From assembly GCF_000003605.2 (NCBI RefSeq), contig NW_003155244.1, positions 282,264 to 316,979 on the forward strand: a DNA stretch of 34,716 nucleotides. Reading direction: 5' to 3'. Below, one piece after another: positions 12,569-23,340 of the stretch (position 1 is its first letter; each line of letters opens with the position of its first letter). Below the pieces are notes generated by a model. That model was not told where the DNA came from and made no database searches. It saw only the letters and a list, made by a program, of their open reading frames with translations. The translations under genes were made by a program, and so were the position numbers. Origin of the DNA: Saccoglossus kowalevskii. Taxonomy: Eukaryota > Hemichordata > Enteropneusta > Harrimaniidae.

Positions 12569-13072
12569 CTAGGTGCTGTTTACATTGCATAGTTAGCTGT
12601 CTAGGTGCTGTCTATATGTAAGTAGCCTGCTGCCTAGGTCCTATTTACATAATGTACATTGTATATCAAGCTGCCTAGGTGCTGTTTACATTGCATAGTT
12701 AGCTGTCTAGGTGCTGTCTCTATGTAAGTAGCCTGCTGCCTAGGTGCTGTTTACATGTGTACATTGTATATCAAGCAGCCTAGGTGCTGTTTACATTGCA
12801 TAGTTAGCTGTCTAGGTGCTGTCTATATGTAAGTAGCCTGCTGCCTAGGTCCTATTTACATAATGTACATTGTATATCAAGCTGCCTAGGTGCTGTTTAC
12901 ATTGAATAGTTAGCTGTCTAGGTGCTGTCTATATGTAAGTAGCCTGCTGCCTAGGTGCTGTTTACATGTGTACATTGTATATCAAGCAGCCTAGGTGCTG
13001 TTTACATTGCATAGTTAGCTGTCTAGGTGCTGTCTATATGTAAGGAGCCTGCTTCCCAGGTCCTGTTTACAT
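12569..13072. repeat. Three-level tandem array (~35, ~105 and ~211 bp)
   Basis: Every subunit begins CTAGGT(G/C)CT. Type A (~32 bp) runs on as GTTTACATTGCATAGTTAGC, type B (~33 bp) as GTCTATATGTAAGTAGCCTG, and type C (~40 bp) contains GTACATTGTATATCAAGC. The order A-B-C repeats about every 105 bp, with A starting near 12569, 12674, 12779, 12885 and 12991. C alternates between a form with CCTATTTACATAATG and a form with GCTGTTTACATGTG, giving a second-order period of ~211 bp. The last copy is degenerate. Confidence 0.95.
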
Positions 13073-13632
13073 TTTACTCGGTGAGTATATTCACAAAGGC
13101 TATGTAGACTCAGTATTATGTAGATTGAAAAATATGTAAATAATGTTACACACTGCAACTCCCGGTCTTTTTATTCACAGTCTAACAATCACAACAAATA
13201 TTGACATACTTCATTTATACTGAGGACTTTCCTGTAATCAGGAAATTCTTTCTTTCTTTGCAGCTTTGTACATTCTCAATATCAATCTAATATAATTTCC
13301 CATTAAAACATATTAGAGTAAAATAGTTACAGTCCTTGAAAAGAATTAATTAGTTCTCATATTCATAATCTAATCAAACTTTGTCATTTTTAGTAGTAAT
13401 TCAATATGTTCTGAAGGACTTATAAATTTATCTATAATTAGGTGCAGCATATAACTTATTTTGCTTTTCATAAATTTGTCTATCTTCTGCTGAAGTCATC
13501 AGTAGTTGTTTTATGGTACTGAATACTTCTTTAAAGTATTATGTACAATTGGTTTTAAATATGCTATTTTTAATAATCACTGAAATTTGCGATTTGTGAA
13601 AAAAAATCTCTCAAAACAAGAGATAAGCTAAT

Positions 13633-13814
13633 ATGCAAATTAGCTGATTAACATGCAAACATGGTATTGCAAATGATATATTCTTCAATACATATTATTG
13701 TTTTGCTTTAGCTTGTAGTTAAAAGGAACTTACATAAAATATTAAAATAATGATGTCATTCATATTTATATCAAAATAGGAAATTCATATGTGGAAATGA
13801 ATTAATATGCAAAT
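13633..13814. promoter_or_regulatory. Two octamer (ATGCAAAT) motifs
   Basis: Exact octamers lie at 13633-13640 and 13807-13814. The first sits inside an inverted repeat, AGCTAATATGCAAATTAGCT. POU-homeodomain factors bind this octamer. Occupancy is not demonstrable from sequence, and AT-rich DNA produces such motifs by chance. Confidence 0.3.
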
Positions 13815-14085
13815 CAGCTATCTTAGATACATATCATTTCAAACTGTTAAATATATAAGAGAATGATTATAATATTTCCCTCTTATTTCATCAAACCAAT
13901 AAAACACATAGCTTTAAGAGCTTCATGTGAAGTATAAGAAATATGAACTTTAGCATTTTTCACTTCTGAATCAGAAAACAAAAATGGCACCAGGTCATAT
14001 CTGTGTTGGAAAGTTTTATTTGAATCAGTAAGAGTTTGTATGAGATTGACAAATTAGAGTATAATGTCAAGTACATTAGTGTACA

Positions 14086-14104
14086 TGTGTGTGTATGTGT
14101 GCGT
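14086..14104. repeat. Short (TG)n microsatellite
   Basis: Imperfect TG repeat, TGTGTGTGTATGTGTGCGTG-like, within the large intron. Confidence 0.7.
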
Positions 14105-15766
14105 GATACAGATGCAAACTGACAGAATACACACTGAATCATTGCAAATTAATGACAGGAGAGCTCCACTAGTGAAAATCCTGAAATGGCCTCTTTTTGA
14201 AAACACCTGAAATCTGGTTCTCATTTTATCCCTGAATATTGTTGTCAATTGATTTTTTTTGAAAACAAATGTTCGATTTATTAAAAGTTGAATTGGAATT
14301 TTCTGACTACCACCTGATGACCTGTAGGTGACCCATTATTATCATTTTGGTTTCATTTCATTACGAGAATAAATATGAATCTTTTTGTTTATCAACTATT
14401 ATCATCATGATCAGCTAGAAATTATAAAACCTGTCATTTTAGTTTCGAAATTATGACTTCATTTTGTGAAAGAATCTTGATTTGAAAAACTAATGTTAGT
14501 GTGATATCAGAACACTCTATTCAGTATATACTTTGATATGTTTTATCTATCACTGATATTGATGAGAAATTAACTGGTCTCAACATTACCAAAATGACCA
14601 TTTTCTTGTTATTTTCAACAATTTTCATTCCATTTTTGTAAAATACTGTAGAAACATTGAATTTCATTTTAATCCTCAATTTTGCATTTCTTTTTGCTTT
14701 GAAGTGTATATAACGTACTGCTGCTGCTGCCTGTTTTAGGCTCACTGTTTTAGTGTGTGGTTATTGAATAATAGCAGATATATAGTGTAGGCAAATTGCT
14801 ATCTGTCTTCTTATTCTGTATTTATGTATTGGAATTTCATAACTTGTATGTTTATGCAAGTGTGTGACAGAACATTTTTAATTTTTCAATTGACAAAAAT
14901 AAGTTTTGATCACAGGAAATTATGTTCATTTTGTTCAAAATATAAAATTTTACACCCAAATATTGACAAAAATCTGTGTCCATGAAATTTTGTAGGAAGT
15001 GGTGTGTTTGTTTTCACGTTATTAGCTATGTGTGTTCATGTACATGGATATTCTGTGCATAATTACCTTGACCCTCTGTTTAACCCTTATTAGTGACACT
15101 GTAATTTCTTTATTATAACAACGCTCTGCCCCTGCTATAGTAGAGAACTCATGATGACCTTAGGTGTAATCAAGCTCTCAATAACCTTGAATACAATTTG
15201 CAGCAATGGCCGGTATTATCCTAATCCAGCGTAGAGGTCCATATCACGCTTTATAGTTTGGATACTGCATATTTTATTGATTCCACCAAGTGCTCATGTT
15301 GATTATTTAAATCATGAAATTTTAAGCGCGATTGAGGCAGGAAATGGGTTTGTGCACGTAGGAAATATTCAAATGGTGCTGAATCTTTAATCATCCGGTC
15401 AGGACAGTTGATCAGGTATAAAATATGGCCAGTCGATAGTGAGAGTGTGCTGTGTCAAATTTCCATCTGTCTTTTTTCATCTGAATCACGCTCAATTTCA
15501 TTCCAAGGCTGTTTTATAATTGAAAAATTATCATTATTAATTAAAGATGGTAATGGATCATCCTGTATGCCATGTTATTTTCTGCTTCTGGAATTGAACT
15601 CTGCTTGTTTTTCCCAGAAGAATTAAACAACGATTGTTACTTTGTACTTATCTATTTAAAAACAATACCTTATACCATGAAAAGTTCCCTGCATATTTCA
15701 GTAGAAATAAATAAATGTCAACCCATTAAGTGCCATAATATTTTCTGTCAACATTTTGCACTTTTT

Positions 15767-16380
15767 AGCTCCGCTGTCGACTTTGTCTAGCGGAGCTGAT
15801 CGTATGAGTGATTGTCCGTCGTCGTCCGTCGTCGATGCTTTGATACTTGGTGTATATGTACCTTGGGTAGATCTTACTTAGGTTTGTTCATTTCAAGTTG
15901 ATATCTTTAATTCTCTAATTTTGGTGAATATTTTTGTCATTTTTGGTAAAAAGTGACATTTTCGACTTCTTGTTAAAAACCACAAGTCCAATTGCTTTGA
16001 TATTACATATATAGGTACTACATGCAGACTTCTCTCAGATTTGTTCATTTTTAATGATATCTTTAATTCTCTAATTTTAGTGAATATTTTTGTCATTTTT
16101 GGCAAAAAGTGATATTTTCGACTTCTTGTTAAAAACTGCAAGTCCAATTGCTTTGATATTACATATATAGGTACTACATGTGGACCTCTTTCAGATTTGT
16201 TAATTTCGTAATGATATTTTCAATTATCTAATTTTGATGATTATTTTTGTCATTGTTGGTGAAAAGTGATATTTTTGACTGAAAACAGCAAGTCCCATTG
16301 CTTTGATACTATACATATTGTTCATTTTCCAATGATATCTTCTGTTCTTCAATTGAAATGTCATTGCTAACAGCGGAGCT
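15767..16380. mobile_element. Hairpin-headed element, AGCTCCGCT arms (614 bp)
   Basis: The left end is a perfect 9-bp stem: AGCTCCGCT (15767-15775) and AGCGGAGCT (15789-15797) around a 13-nt loop. A GTCCGTCGTC run follows at about 15816-15834, then about three degenerate ~156-bp tandem units; the block TTCGACTTCTTGTTAAAAA starts near 15961 and 16117, with a third relic near 16271. The right end repeats the arm once in inverted orientation, ACAGCGGAGCT, ending at 16380, so the outer 11 bp form terminal inverted repeats. No protein is encoded; the open frame across it comes from the internal repeats. The superfamily is unassigned and no clear target-site duplication is seen. Confidence 0.75.
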
Positions 16381-17138
16381 ATCTCAGACCGGATGCTTGT
16401 TTTTTCATTTTATAATTTTTTTTTTACTAAATGGATGTATTTTTTGATTTGAAATATTTAAAACAAAATTATATGGTTTATATGGTAACAGGCAGGATAA
16501 ACTATATACTGTAAATGATAAAACAAGATTCAGTAATTAGATGTTGTTGTCAGATGAACTTACTGTATTATGATGGAACGTTATGGCCTCGGCCTGAATA
16601 GTAATTTTTTTGATAATGTCAAAATAAATGCACATCATTTTTTATTGCCTACATGTCTTGATAAACAGTGTACAAATTCTTCCAAAAAATATGCGCCTTT
16701 ATTTTGTGAAACGTGAATTTTGTGCCAAAAGTTGACTAAAAACATGAGATGCAACGATCACGGTAACAATTTCAGTAGTTGTGCGGCAATACAGCATTTA
16801 CAAAACCCTGTGGAACCACAATAATGTATTGTTATTATTCTTCCATGTTAATTTTGTTATGGTGAGATCAAATTCAAGTCTTTCACTGATAACTACTGGT
16901 GTCTTTTTGTGTTGTATGAATTTAATAAAAATCAGTGGGGGTGGGGGTTGAAGGGGCGAAAAAAAAAGAGTTTCTAGAAGCCATAAAATGACTAAAGCTA
17001 GACATTATGTTTTCCTCTTTGATGGCACCGAAGTGGAAATCCTTCTCTGGATGTCTTACGTCTGTTAGGCATGCATGTTTCCTGTATTTCATGGTTTCCA
17101 TCTAATCCAGCATGGGATGGCTGAGATTGCCTATGTTT

Positions 17139-17254
17139 ATGCAAATCATATGCAAATCATACAAATTATATACAAATGTTACAATGGCATGAAGAATTGA
17201 GCTTGTATGCTAATGTTAATGGAGTTTCAAGTGATTTTTTCAGCTGATTTGCAT
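17139..17254. promoter_or_regulatory. Cluster of three octamer motifs
   Basis: ATGCAAAT occurs at 17139-17146 and 17150-17157, and its reverse complement ATTTGCAT at 17247-17254, with degenerate ATACAAAT/ATACAAATG copies between. This is the densest octamer group in the intron. It could be a POU-factor site cluster or a decayed 11-13-bp tandem repeat. Confidence 0.35.
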
Positions 17255-18447
17255 TTTAAGACTTCTCTCTACTGAACTTATTACATTTTTACTTCCTCAC
17301 TTAAACTTTTCCCTAATTTGGAATAAATTTAATTCACCTTTCTTTGGAAATGAGTAGGCTAATATTTTGTGTAATGTGACAAAAGTTGACGATCATGATG
17401 AATAGATAAATTAACGTTTAAATTGCTGTTAAATTTCATTTTAAATTATTGATGGCACATTCTGCAAAGTTTTATTTATTTTTATTATTCATTTTTTAAT
17501 TTTGGACCAAATGGACACAATTTTGTTTTTGATGATCAATTCTGAGAAATTATGCTAGCTTATGTTGTGAAAGTAAATTATGTTTTGAAAGTAAATAAAC
17601 AAATAAATAAGATAGAATTAATTTCAAAAATAGGTACTAACAAAAATTTCTGAGAATAAGGAAATGCTTTTTTCATAACCATGAGCGATGATATGCGACT
17701 AAAGATATCACAAGAGTTCAGTTATTCCATTATGTATGCATAAATTAAACATATTTCTAGTCAATAGTGTCACAGAATGCAATAGATATTGGAAATGTTG
17801 GATTGTCACATTCAGAAACATATGTATTACATGCTTTGAAAAACGGTATGAGATGAACACGAATCAGTTCTTTCACAGAATCAATGAATCTGCATTAGGA
17901 TTTTGTGTAACTTCTTAAATTCTGTTGAGATCTTTATCACATATCTCACCCTTCATATCCTAAATCTTATAAATTCTTGATATTAATTACTAACAGTACT
18001 GAGAGACTAAAAAAAGATGTGTATATGTATTTAGTAAAAACGATTGCAAAAATTAGTGTAAGATCTATTTCGTGAATGCACAATGTATGTCAAGGTAAAA
18101 TTTCATTGTCTGCAGTAGAGAAAAATGACATCTGATTGCTACCTTTATGGAAGATCACATTCCTATCATAGAAGCATTGACAAGCTGCTATGATGTAACA
18201 AACGCCCTGCTGAGTTGTGTAAGCCTTAGAGAAGTAATGATGAGATCACCATGGCGATAACATCAATCACCGCAGGGAATATGTTTTAATGTTGTCACCC
18301 AGTGGTTTAAAGCAGGCACATGACCTGTAGCAGTCAGGACAAGTGTCTGCATTGAGTGTATGCTGGAATGTCAGGGTTACTCTGATTCATGCAATACTCT
18401 TCAAGGCTTTCATCACTATTTACCATGTAGTGTAATTTCTTTGTGAG

Positions 18448-18650
18448 CCATGGATGATTCCATTATTCAATGGGATGGGTGTTTTCTTCAGCTCTTTGAC
18501 ATGATATTCTCAAAGTCTGTTATACCCATGGATGATTCCACTATTCAGGGAGGGGGTGTTCTCTTCAACTCTTTGACATGATACTAGTATTCTCAAAGTC
18601 TGTCATGCCCATGGATTATTCTATTATTCAACAGGGAGGTGCAGATGGGG
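18448..18650. repeat. ~80-bp tandem repeat, ~2.5 copies
   Basis: CCATGGATGATTCCATTATT begins near 18448, 18526 and 18609. Each full unit continues through CTTTGACATGATA and CTCAAAGTCTGT. The third copy is truncated and runs into a poly-G stretch near 18648. Confidence 0.9.
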
Positions 18651-19948
18651 GGGGGGGTGTCCCACTCTCTGATATAATACACTATGTACACAGTGTGTCA
18701 CAAATGTGGATGAAGGAGGTAGCAATTGTGAGATTAGAACACCTTTTGGTTGGTTGGAGGAAAAATACAAATTTAGAGTTAAAACAAATAAATTTTAATA
18801 TATATTTGAAAAATTGAAAACAAAGCCATACATGTACATGTATCAGTAATTACCAGTACTTTTCGATGTTTTGTCGTTGTCCAAAATCAAATGTGAAATA
18901 ACAAAATAATCACAAAAACATTGATTTAACCAGAGAGTGCAGGTAAATTATCAGGCTATGTTTCATTCAGGTTATTGGTATTCCAGACACTGTTATATTG
19001 CATTAGCATTCTATGTATGTGCATGACATGTGAAAATTCACCAGTGCAGTTGGCATTTTATTACCCTGCCATGAACTAAGTTATTATTTCCATGTCGCAA
19101 TTCGTCTTCAGTAAATTAGATTTCTGGCTGAAGAGAAAAATTAGCAGTTTAAATGGATTTATGGTGAATAAACTCCACTAGAGAGAAGTTTGCTCAAGAA
19201 TGTACAGTCACAGTCATACAGAGATTATTTTTTTTTAAAAAATCTGATATAATTTATACTGCCAATATGTTGGTGCAAAATGTTTGTTAATTTTAGACAC
19301 ATTGGATGTAAATTCCGATTGGCTGCTGGTTTTGGTTAAAATTATTGATAAAATTATGAGTAAAATGAGAAAAAATCTTTTGTGAAAGGTGACACAAAAG
19401 ATAACTTTGGTGTTCAAAGAGTTTGTGATGTGAGGTAATCTAAGCCTGTAATGTACACGTTATGTACTTGTTAGTACCATTCTGATGAACAGTCTGCTGA
19501 AGATTATGATTCAAACAAGGGGTGGATGGGTTCCTGGGTTTGGGGGGCGGGGCACTTTTCTAGTGATGTAATTACAGTGATGTATTTCATTATTGGAAGT
19601 GTCTGCATGAGGAACAAAGATTTCAGAGAAGAACCCCTACATTCCAAATTTTTCTCCGAAAATGCTGAATCAAGTGATTGGTATATTTTGAATTGCTGTT
19701 TTAATTTGCTAAAATATTTTCTTTCTTTGAGGTGCGCAGTGGCATGCTGTTATGTGCATTCCAATCGGTACTTTTTAATCCTAATTTACTCAGAGTAAAA
19801 CTTTATTTGTATAAATTAAGAGCCACTTAATAGAATGACTTCACTGAAGTTTGTGGCAGCTATAATGCTGACAGTACATGTACAACTTATAGCAGTACAA
19901 AACAACATATGGGATTTTAAGTGTAGCTTAAAAAGAAGAATAATTATT

Positions 19949-21164
19949 AGTCCCCGTTCGAATGAAGTCCGAAAACGGGGACTTATAATTCGGTCTCTGT
20001 CCCTCTGTGCATCCGTGCGTCCGTGCGTCTGTGCGTCCGTCCGGAGTCATATCTCAGAATCCCTTGGACCGATTCTGTTCATTCTTCGCATGTGCCTAGT
20101 ACTTTATGTGGGACATATGCACATGCAGTGGTTTAGCGATTCGATTCAAAATGGCCGACTGGCAGCCATCTTGTTTTTTGAAAATGTTGTATTTTGGACA
20201 TGCTTTGTCAGTTTTCATTCAAACTTGGTACATAGATTATACATGTTAGAATACATGTCCATGATGATTTATTTCACAATTGGATCAAAGATGGCCGACT
20301 GGCAGCCATCTTGTTTTTTGAAAATGTCGTATTTTGGACATGCTTTGTCAGTTTTCATTCAAATTTAGTACATAGATCATACATGTTAAGATACATGGCC
20401 CCGACCGTCCGTGAGTTCCTGAGTCCGTCCGTGTGTCCGTGCGTCAGTCTATCCAACGTCATATTTCAGAATCCTGTGCCGATTCCGTTCATTCTTTGCA
20501 TGTGCCTAGTACCTTATGTGGGACATATGCACATGCAGTGGTTTAGCGATTCGATTCAAAATGGCCGACTGGCAGCCATCTTGTTTTTTTGAAAATGTTG
20601 TAATTTGGACATGCTTTGTCAGTTGTCATTCAAACTTGGTACATAGATTATACATGTTAGGATACATGTCCATGACGATTTATTTCGCAATTGGATCAAA
20701 GATGGTCGACTGGCAGGCATCTTGTTTTTTTTTATGCAGTATCTTGGACGTGCTATGTCAGTTTTCATTCAAATTTGGCACATACATGTACTTTATACAT
20801 GTTAGGATGCATGTCCATGACAATTTGTTTCAAAATCTGGTCAAGGATGGTTGATTGACAGCCATCTGACTTTTTGGCCTTACTACTATATTTCCACAAT
20901 TTATGTACCATTTTCATTTGTATTTGGCACATACATCATACGTATCAGCGTGTTTCATAATCAGATCAAAGATGGCTGAATAAAGGCTGTTTTCATTTTG
21001 GCTATATTACTATGACACGAAACACATGTTTTGATGTAAATAAACAATCTGTTGTATACGCCACTTGGAACTCAAGTTTCAAGGACACGCTTGCGACAAC
21101 CCCTCCACTTTAATATGACTAGCACAAAGGGAACTTAACGGGGACTGTGTCATTTTCAATGACA
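19949..21164. mobile_element. Hairpin-headed element, AGTCCCCGTT arms (1.2 kb)
   Basis: The left end is a perfect 10-bp stem: AGTCCCCGTT (19949-19958) and AACGGGGACT (19974-19983) around a 15-nt loop. A GTCCGT/GTGCGTCCGT run and CATATCTCAGAATC follow. The body is a ~410-bp tandem duplication (GTTCATTCTTYGCATGTGCC at 20077 and 20487) made of ~140-145-bp subunits marked by ATGGCCGACTGGCAGCCATC near 20151, 20291, 20561, 20702 and 20847. The arm returns once inverted, AACGGGGACT (21137-21146), followed by a perfect 7-bp hairpin, TGTCATT-TTC-AATGACA (21148-21164). No transposase is present; long open frames here follow the internal repeats. Same plan as 15767-16380 with unrelated arm sequence. Confidence 0.75.
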
Positions 21165-21587
21165 TGTTCATTAAGAACTTAATGACTTGAATTCCATGGA
21201 ATGTTCTTTAGAATGTCTTTGTAGCCAAAAAACGAAGATTGTTAGAAATTTTTAATAGGCATTTGTTACTATGACATCCACAGTACTTATAAGCAGTTGT
21301 TGATAATGATGTCGTGCAGGGGTGATTTCCATGCTATTTGCAAAGATCTTGTTATTCTCCTGTAGAATACACATAATAAATATATGTTCTTATGTCATGT
21401 TAGGAAATCTCAGTAATGTAATAGTTTTGTATTAGAGATTTGCTTCAATGCGATGTACTATACTGAATAGTCACTCTAGCATATGCACTGTGTTCTAGAT
21501 CTCTCAGTAAAATTAGTGATCAAACTTGTTTGTATGTTGAAAATCAGCACAATAATGGAGTTACTTGCAAACAGAAATGATTAACTC

Positions 21588-23340
21588 AGCCTGTCCATCT
21601 TTTCTAGCCAGCCCTATCCTTTCTGTCTGTGTTTCATCTTTCCTAGCCAAGGCNNNNNNNNNNNNNNNNNNNNNNNNNNNNNNNNNNNNNNNNNNNNNNN
21701 NNNNNNNNNNNNNNNNNNNNNNNNNNNNNNNNNNNNNNNNNNNNNNNNNNNNNNNNNNNNNNNNNNNNNNNNNNNNNNNNNNNNNNNNNNNNNNNNNNNN
21801 NNNNNNNNNNNNNNNNNNNNNNNNNNNNNNNNNNNNNNNNNNNNNNNNNNNNNNNNNNNNNNNNNNNNNNNNNNNNNNNNNNNNNNNNNNNNNNNNNNNN
21901 NNNNNNNNNNNNNNNNNNNNNNNNNNNNNNNNNNNNNNNNNNNNNNNNNNNNNNNNNNNNNNNNNNNNNNNNNNNNNNNNNNNNNNNNNNNNNNNNNNNN
22001 NNNNNNNNNNNNNNNNNNNNNNNNNNNNNNNNNNNNNNNNNNNNNNNNNNNNNNNNNNNNNNNNNNNNNNNNNNNNNNNNNNNNNNNNNNNNNNNNNNNN
22101 NNNNNNNNNNNNNNNNNNNNNNNNNNNNNNNNNNNNNNNNNNNNNNNNNNNNNNNNNNNNNNNNNNNNNNNNNNNNNNNNNNNNNNNNNNNNNNNNNNNN
22201 NNNNNNNNNNNNNNNNNNNNNNNNNNNNNNNNNNNNNNNNNNNNNNNNNNNNNNNNNNNNNNNNNNNNNNNNNNNNNNNNNNNNNNNNNNNNNNNNNNNN
22301 NNNNNNNNNNNNNNNNNNNNNNNNNNNNNNNNNNNNNNNNNNNNNNNNNNNNNNNNNNNNNNNNNNNNNNNNNNNNNNNNNNNNNNNNNNNNNNNNNNNN
22401 NNNNNNNNNNNNNNNNNNNNNNNNNNNNNNNNNNNNNNNNNNNNNNNNNNNNNNNNNNNNNNNNNNNNNNNNNNNNNNNNNNNNNNNNNNNNNNNNNNNN
22501 NNNNNNNNNNNNNNNNNNNNNNNNNNNNNNNNNNNNNNNNNNNNNNNNNNNNNNNNNNNNNNNNNNNNNNNNNNNNNNNNNNNNNNNNNNNNNNNNNNNN
22601 NNNNNNNNNNNNNNNNNNNNNNNNNNNNNNNNNNNNNNNNNNNNNNNNNNNNNCTGCCCATGTCTCATCTATCCTAGCCATGTCTTCCTCTCTTCTCGTG
22701 TCTCATCTATCCTAGCCAGGCATATTCTTACTGCCCATGTCTCATCTATCCTAGCCATGTCTTCCTCTCTTCTCGTGTCTCATCTATTCTAGCCAGGCAT
22801 ATTCTTACTGCCCATGTCTCATCTATCCTAGCCATGTCTTCCTCTCTTCTCGTGTCTCATCTATCCTAGCCAGGCCTATTCTTACTGCCCATGTCTCATC
22901 TATCCTAGCCATGTCTTCCTCTCTTCTCGTGTCTCATCTATCCTAGCCAGGCATATTCTTACTGCCCATGTCTCATCTATCCTAGCCATGTCTTCCTCTC
23001 TTCTCGTGTCTCATCTATCCTAGCCAGGCATATTCTTACTGCCCATGTCTCGTCTATCCTAGCCATGTCTTCCTCTCTTCTCGTGTCTCATCTATCCTAG
23101 CCAGGCACATTCTTACTGCCCATGTCTCGTCTATCCTAGCCATGTCTTCCTCTCTTCTCGTGTCTCATCTATCCTAGCCAGGCATATTCTTACTGCCCAT
23201 GTCTCATCTATCCTAGCCATGTCTTCCTCTCTTCTCGTGTCTCATCTATCCTAGCCAGGCATATTCTTACTGCCCATGTCTCATCTATCCTAGCCATGTC
23301 TTCCTCTCTTCTCGTGTCTCATCTATCCTAGCCAGGCCTA
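21588..23340. repeat. 77-bp array of paired ~38-bp subunits, split by a gap
   Basis: Right of the gap, about nine units of exactly 77 bp run from 22654 (CTGCCCATG recurs at 22654, 22731 and 22808). Each unit holds TCTCATCTATCCTAGCCA twice, so the monomer is ~38-39 bp. Copies are nearly identical, with few substitutions (CATATT/CCTATT/CACATT, CATCTA/CGTCTA). Left of the gap (21588-21653) the units are diverged, for example TTTCATCTTTCCTAGCCA. Confidence 0.95.
21654..22653. other. Assembly gap (1000 N)
   Basis: Exactly 1000 unknown bases lie inside the 77-bp array. The round size suggests a placeholder or rounded estimate, so the true array length is unknown. Confidence 0.99.

Noticed and set aside
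15893-16147. Minus-strand open frame with a duplicated peptide
   Set aside because: It reproduces the ~156-bp internal repeat of the 15767-16380 element.
19835-20854. Long + strand open frames with repeated FENVVFWTCFVSFHSNLVH peptides
   Set aside because: They lie inside the hairpin-headed element and repeat with its internal units; no domain and no transposase motif.
21561-22681. Apparent long open frames of unknown residues
   Set aside because: They are made of the 1000-N gap.
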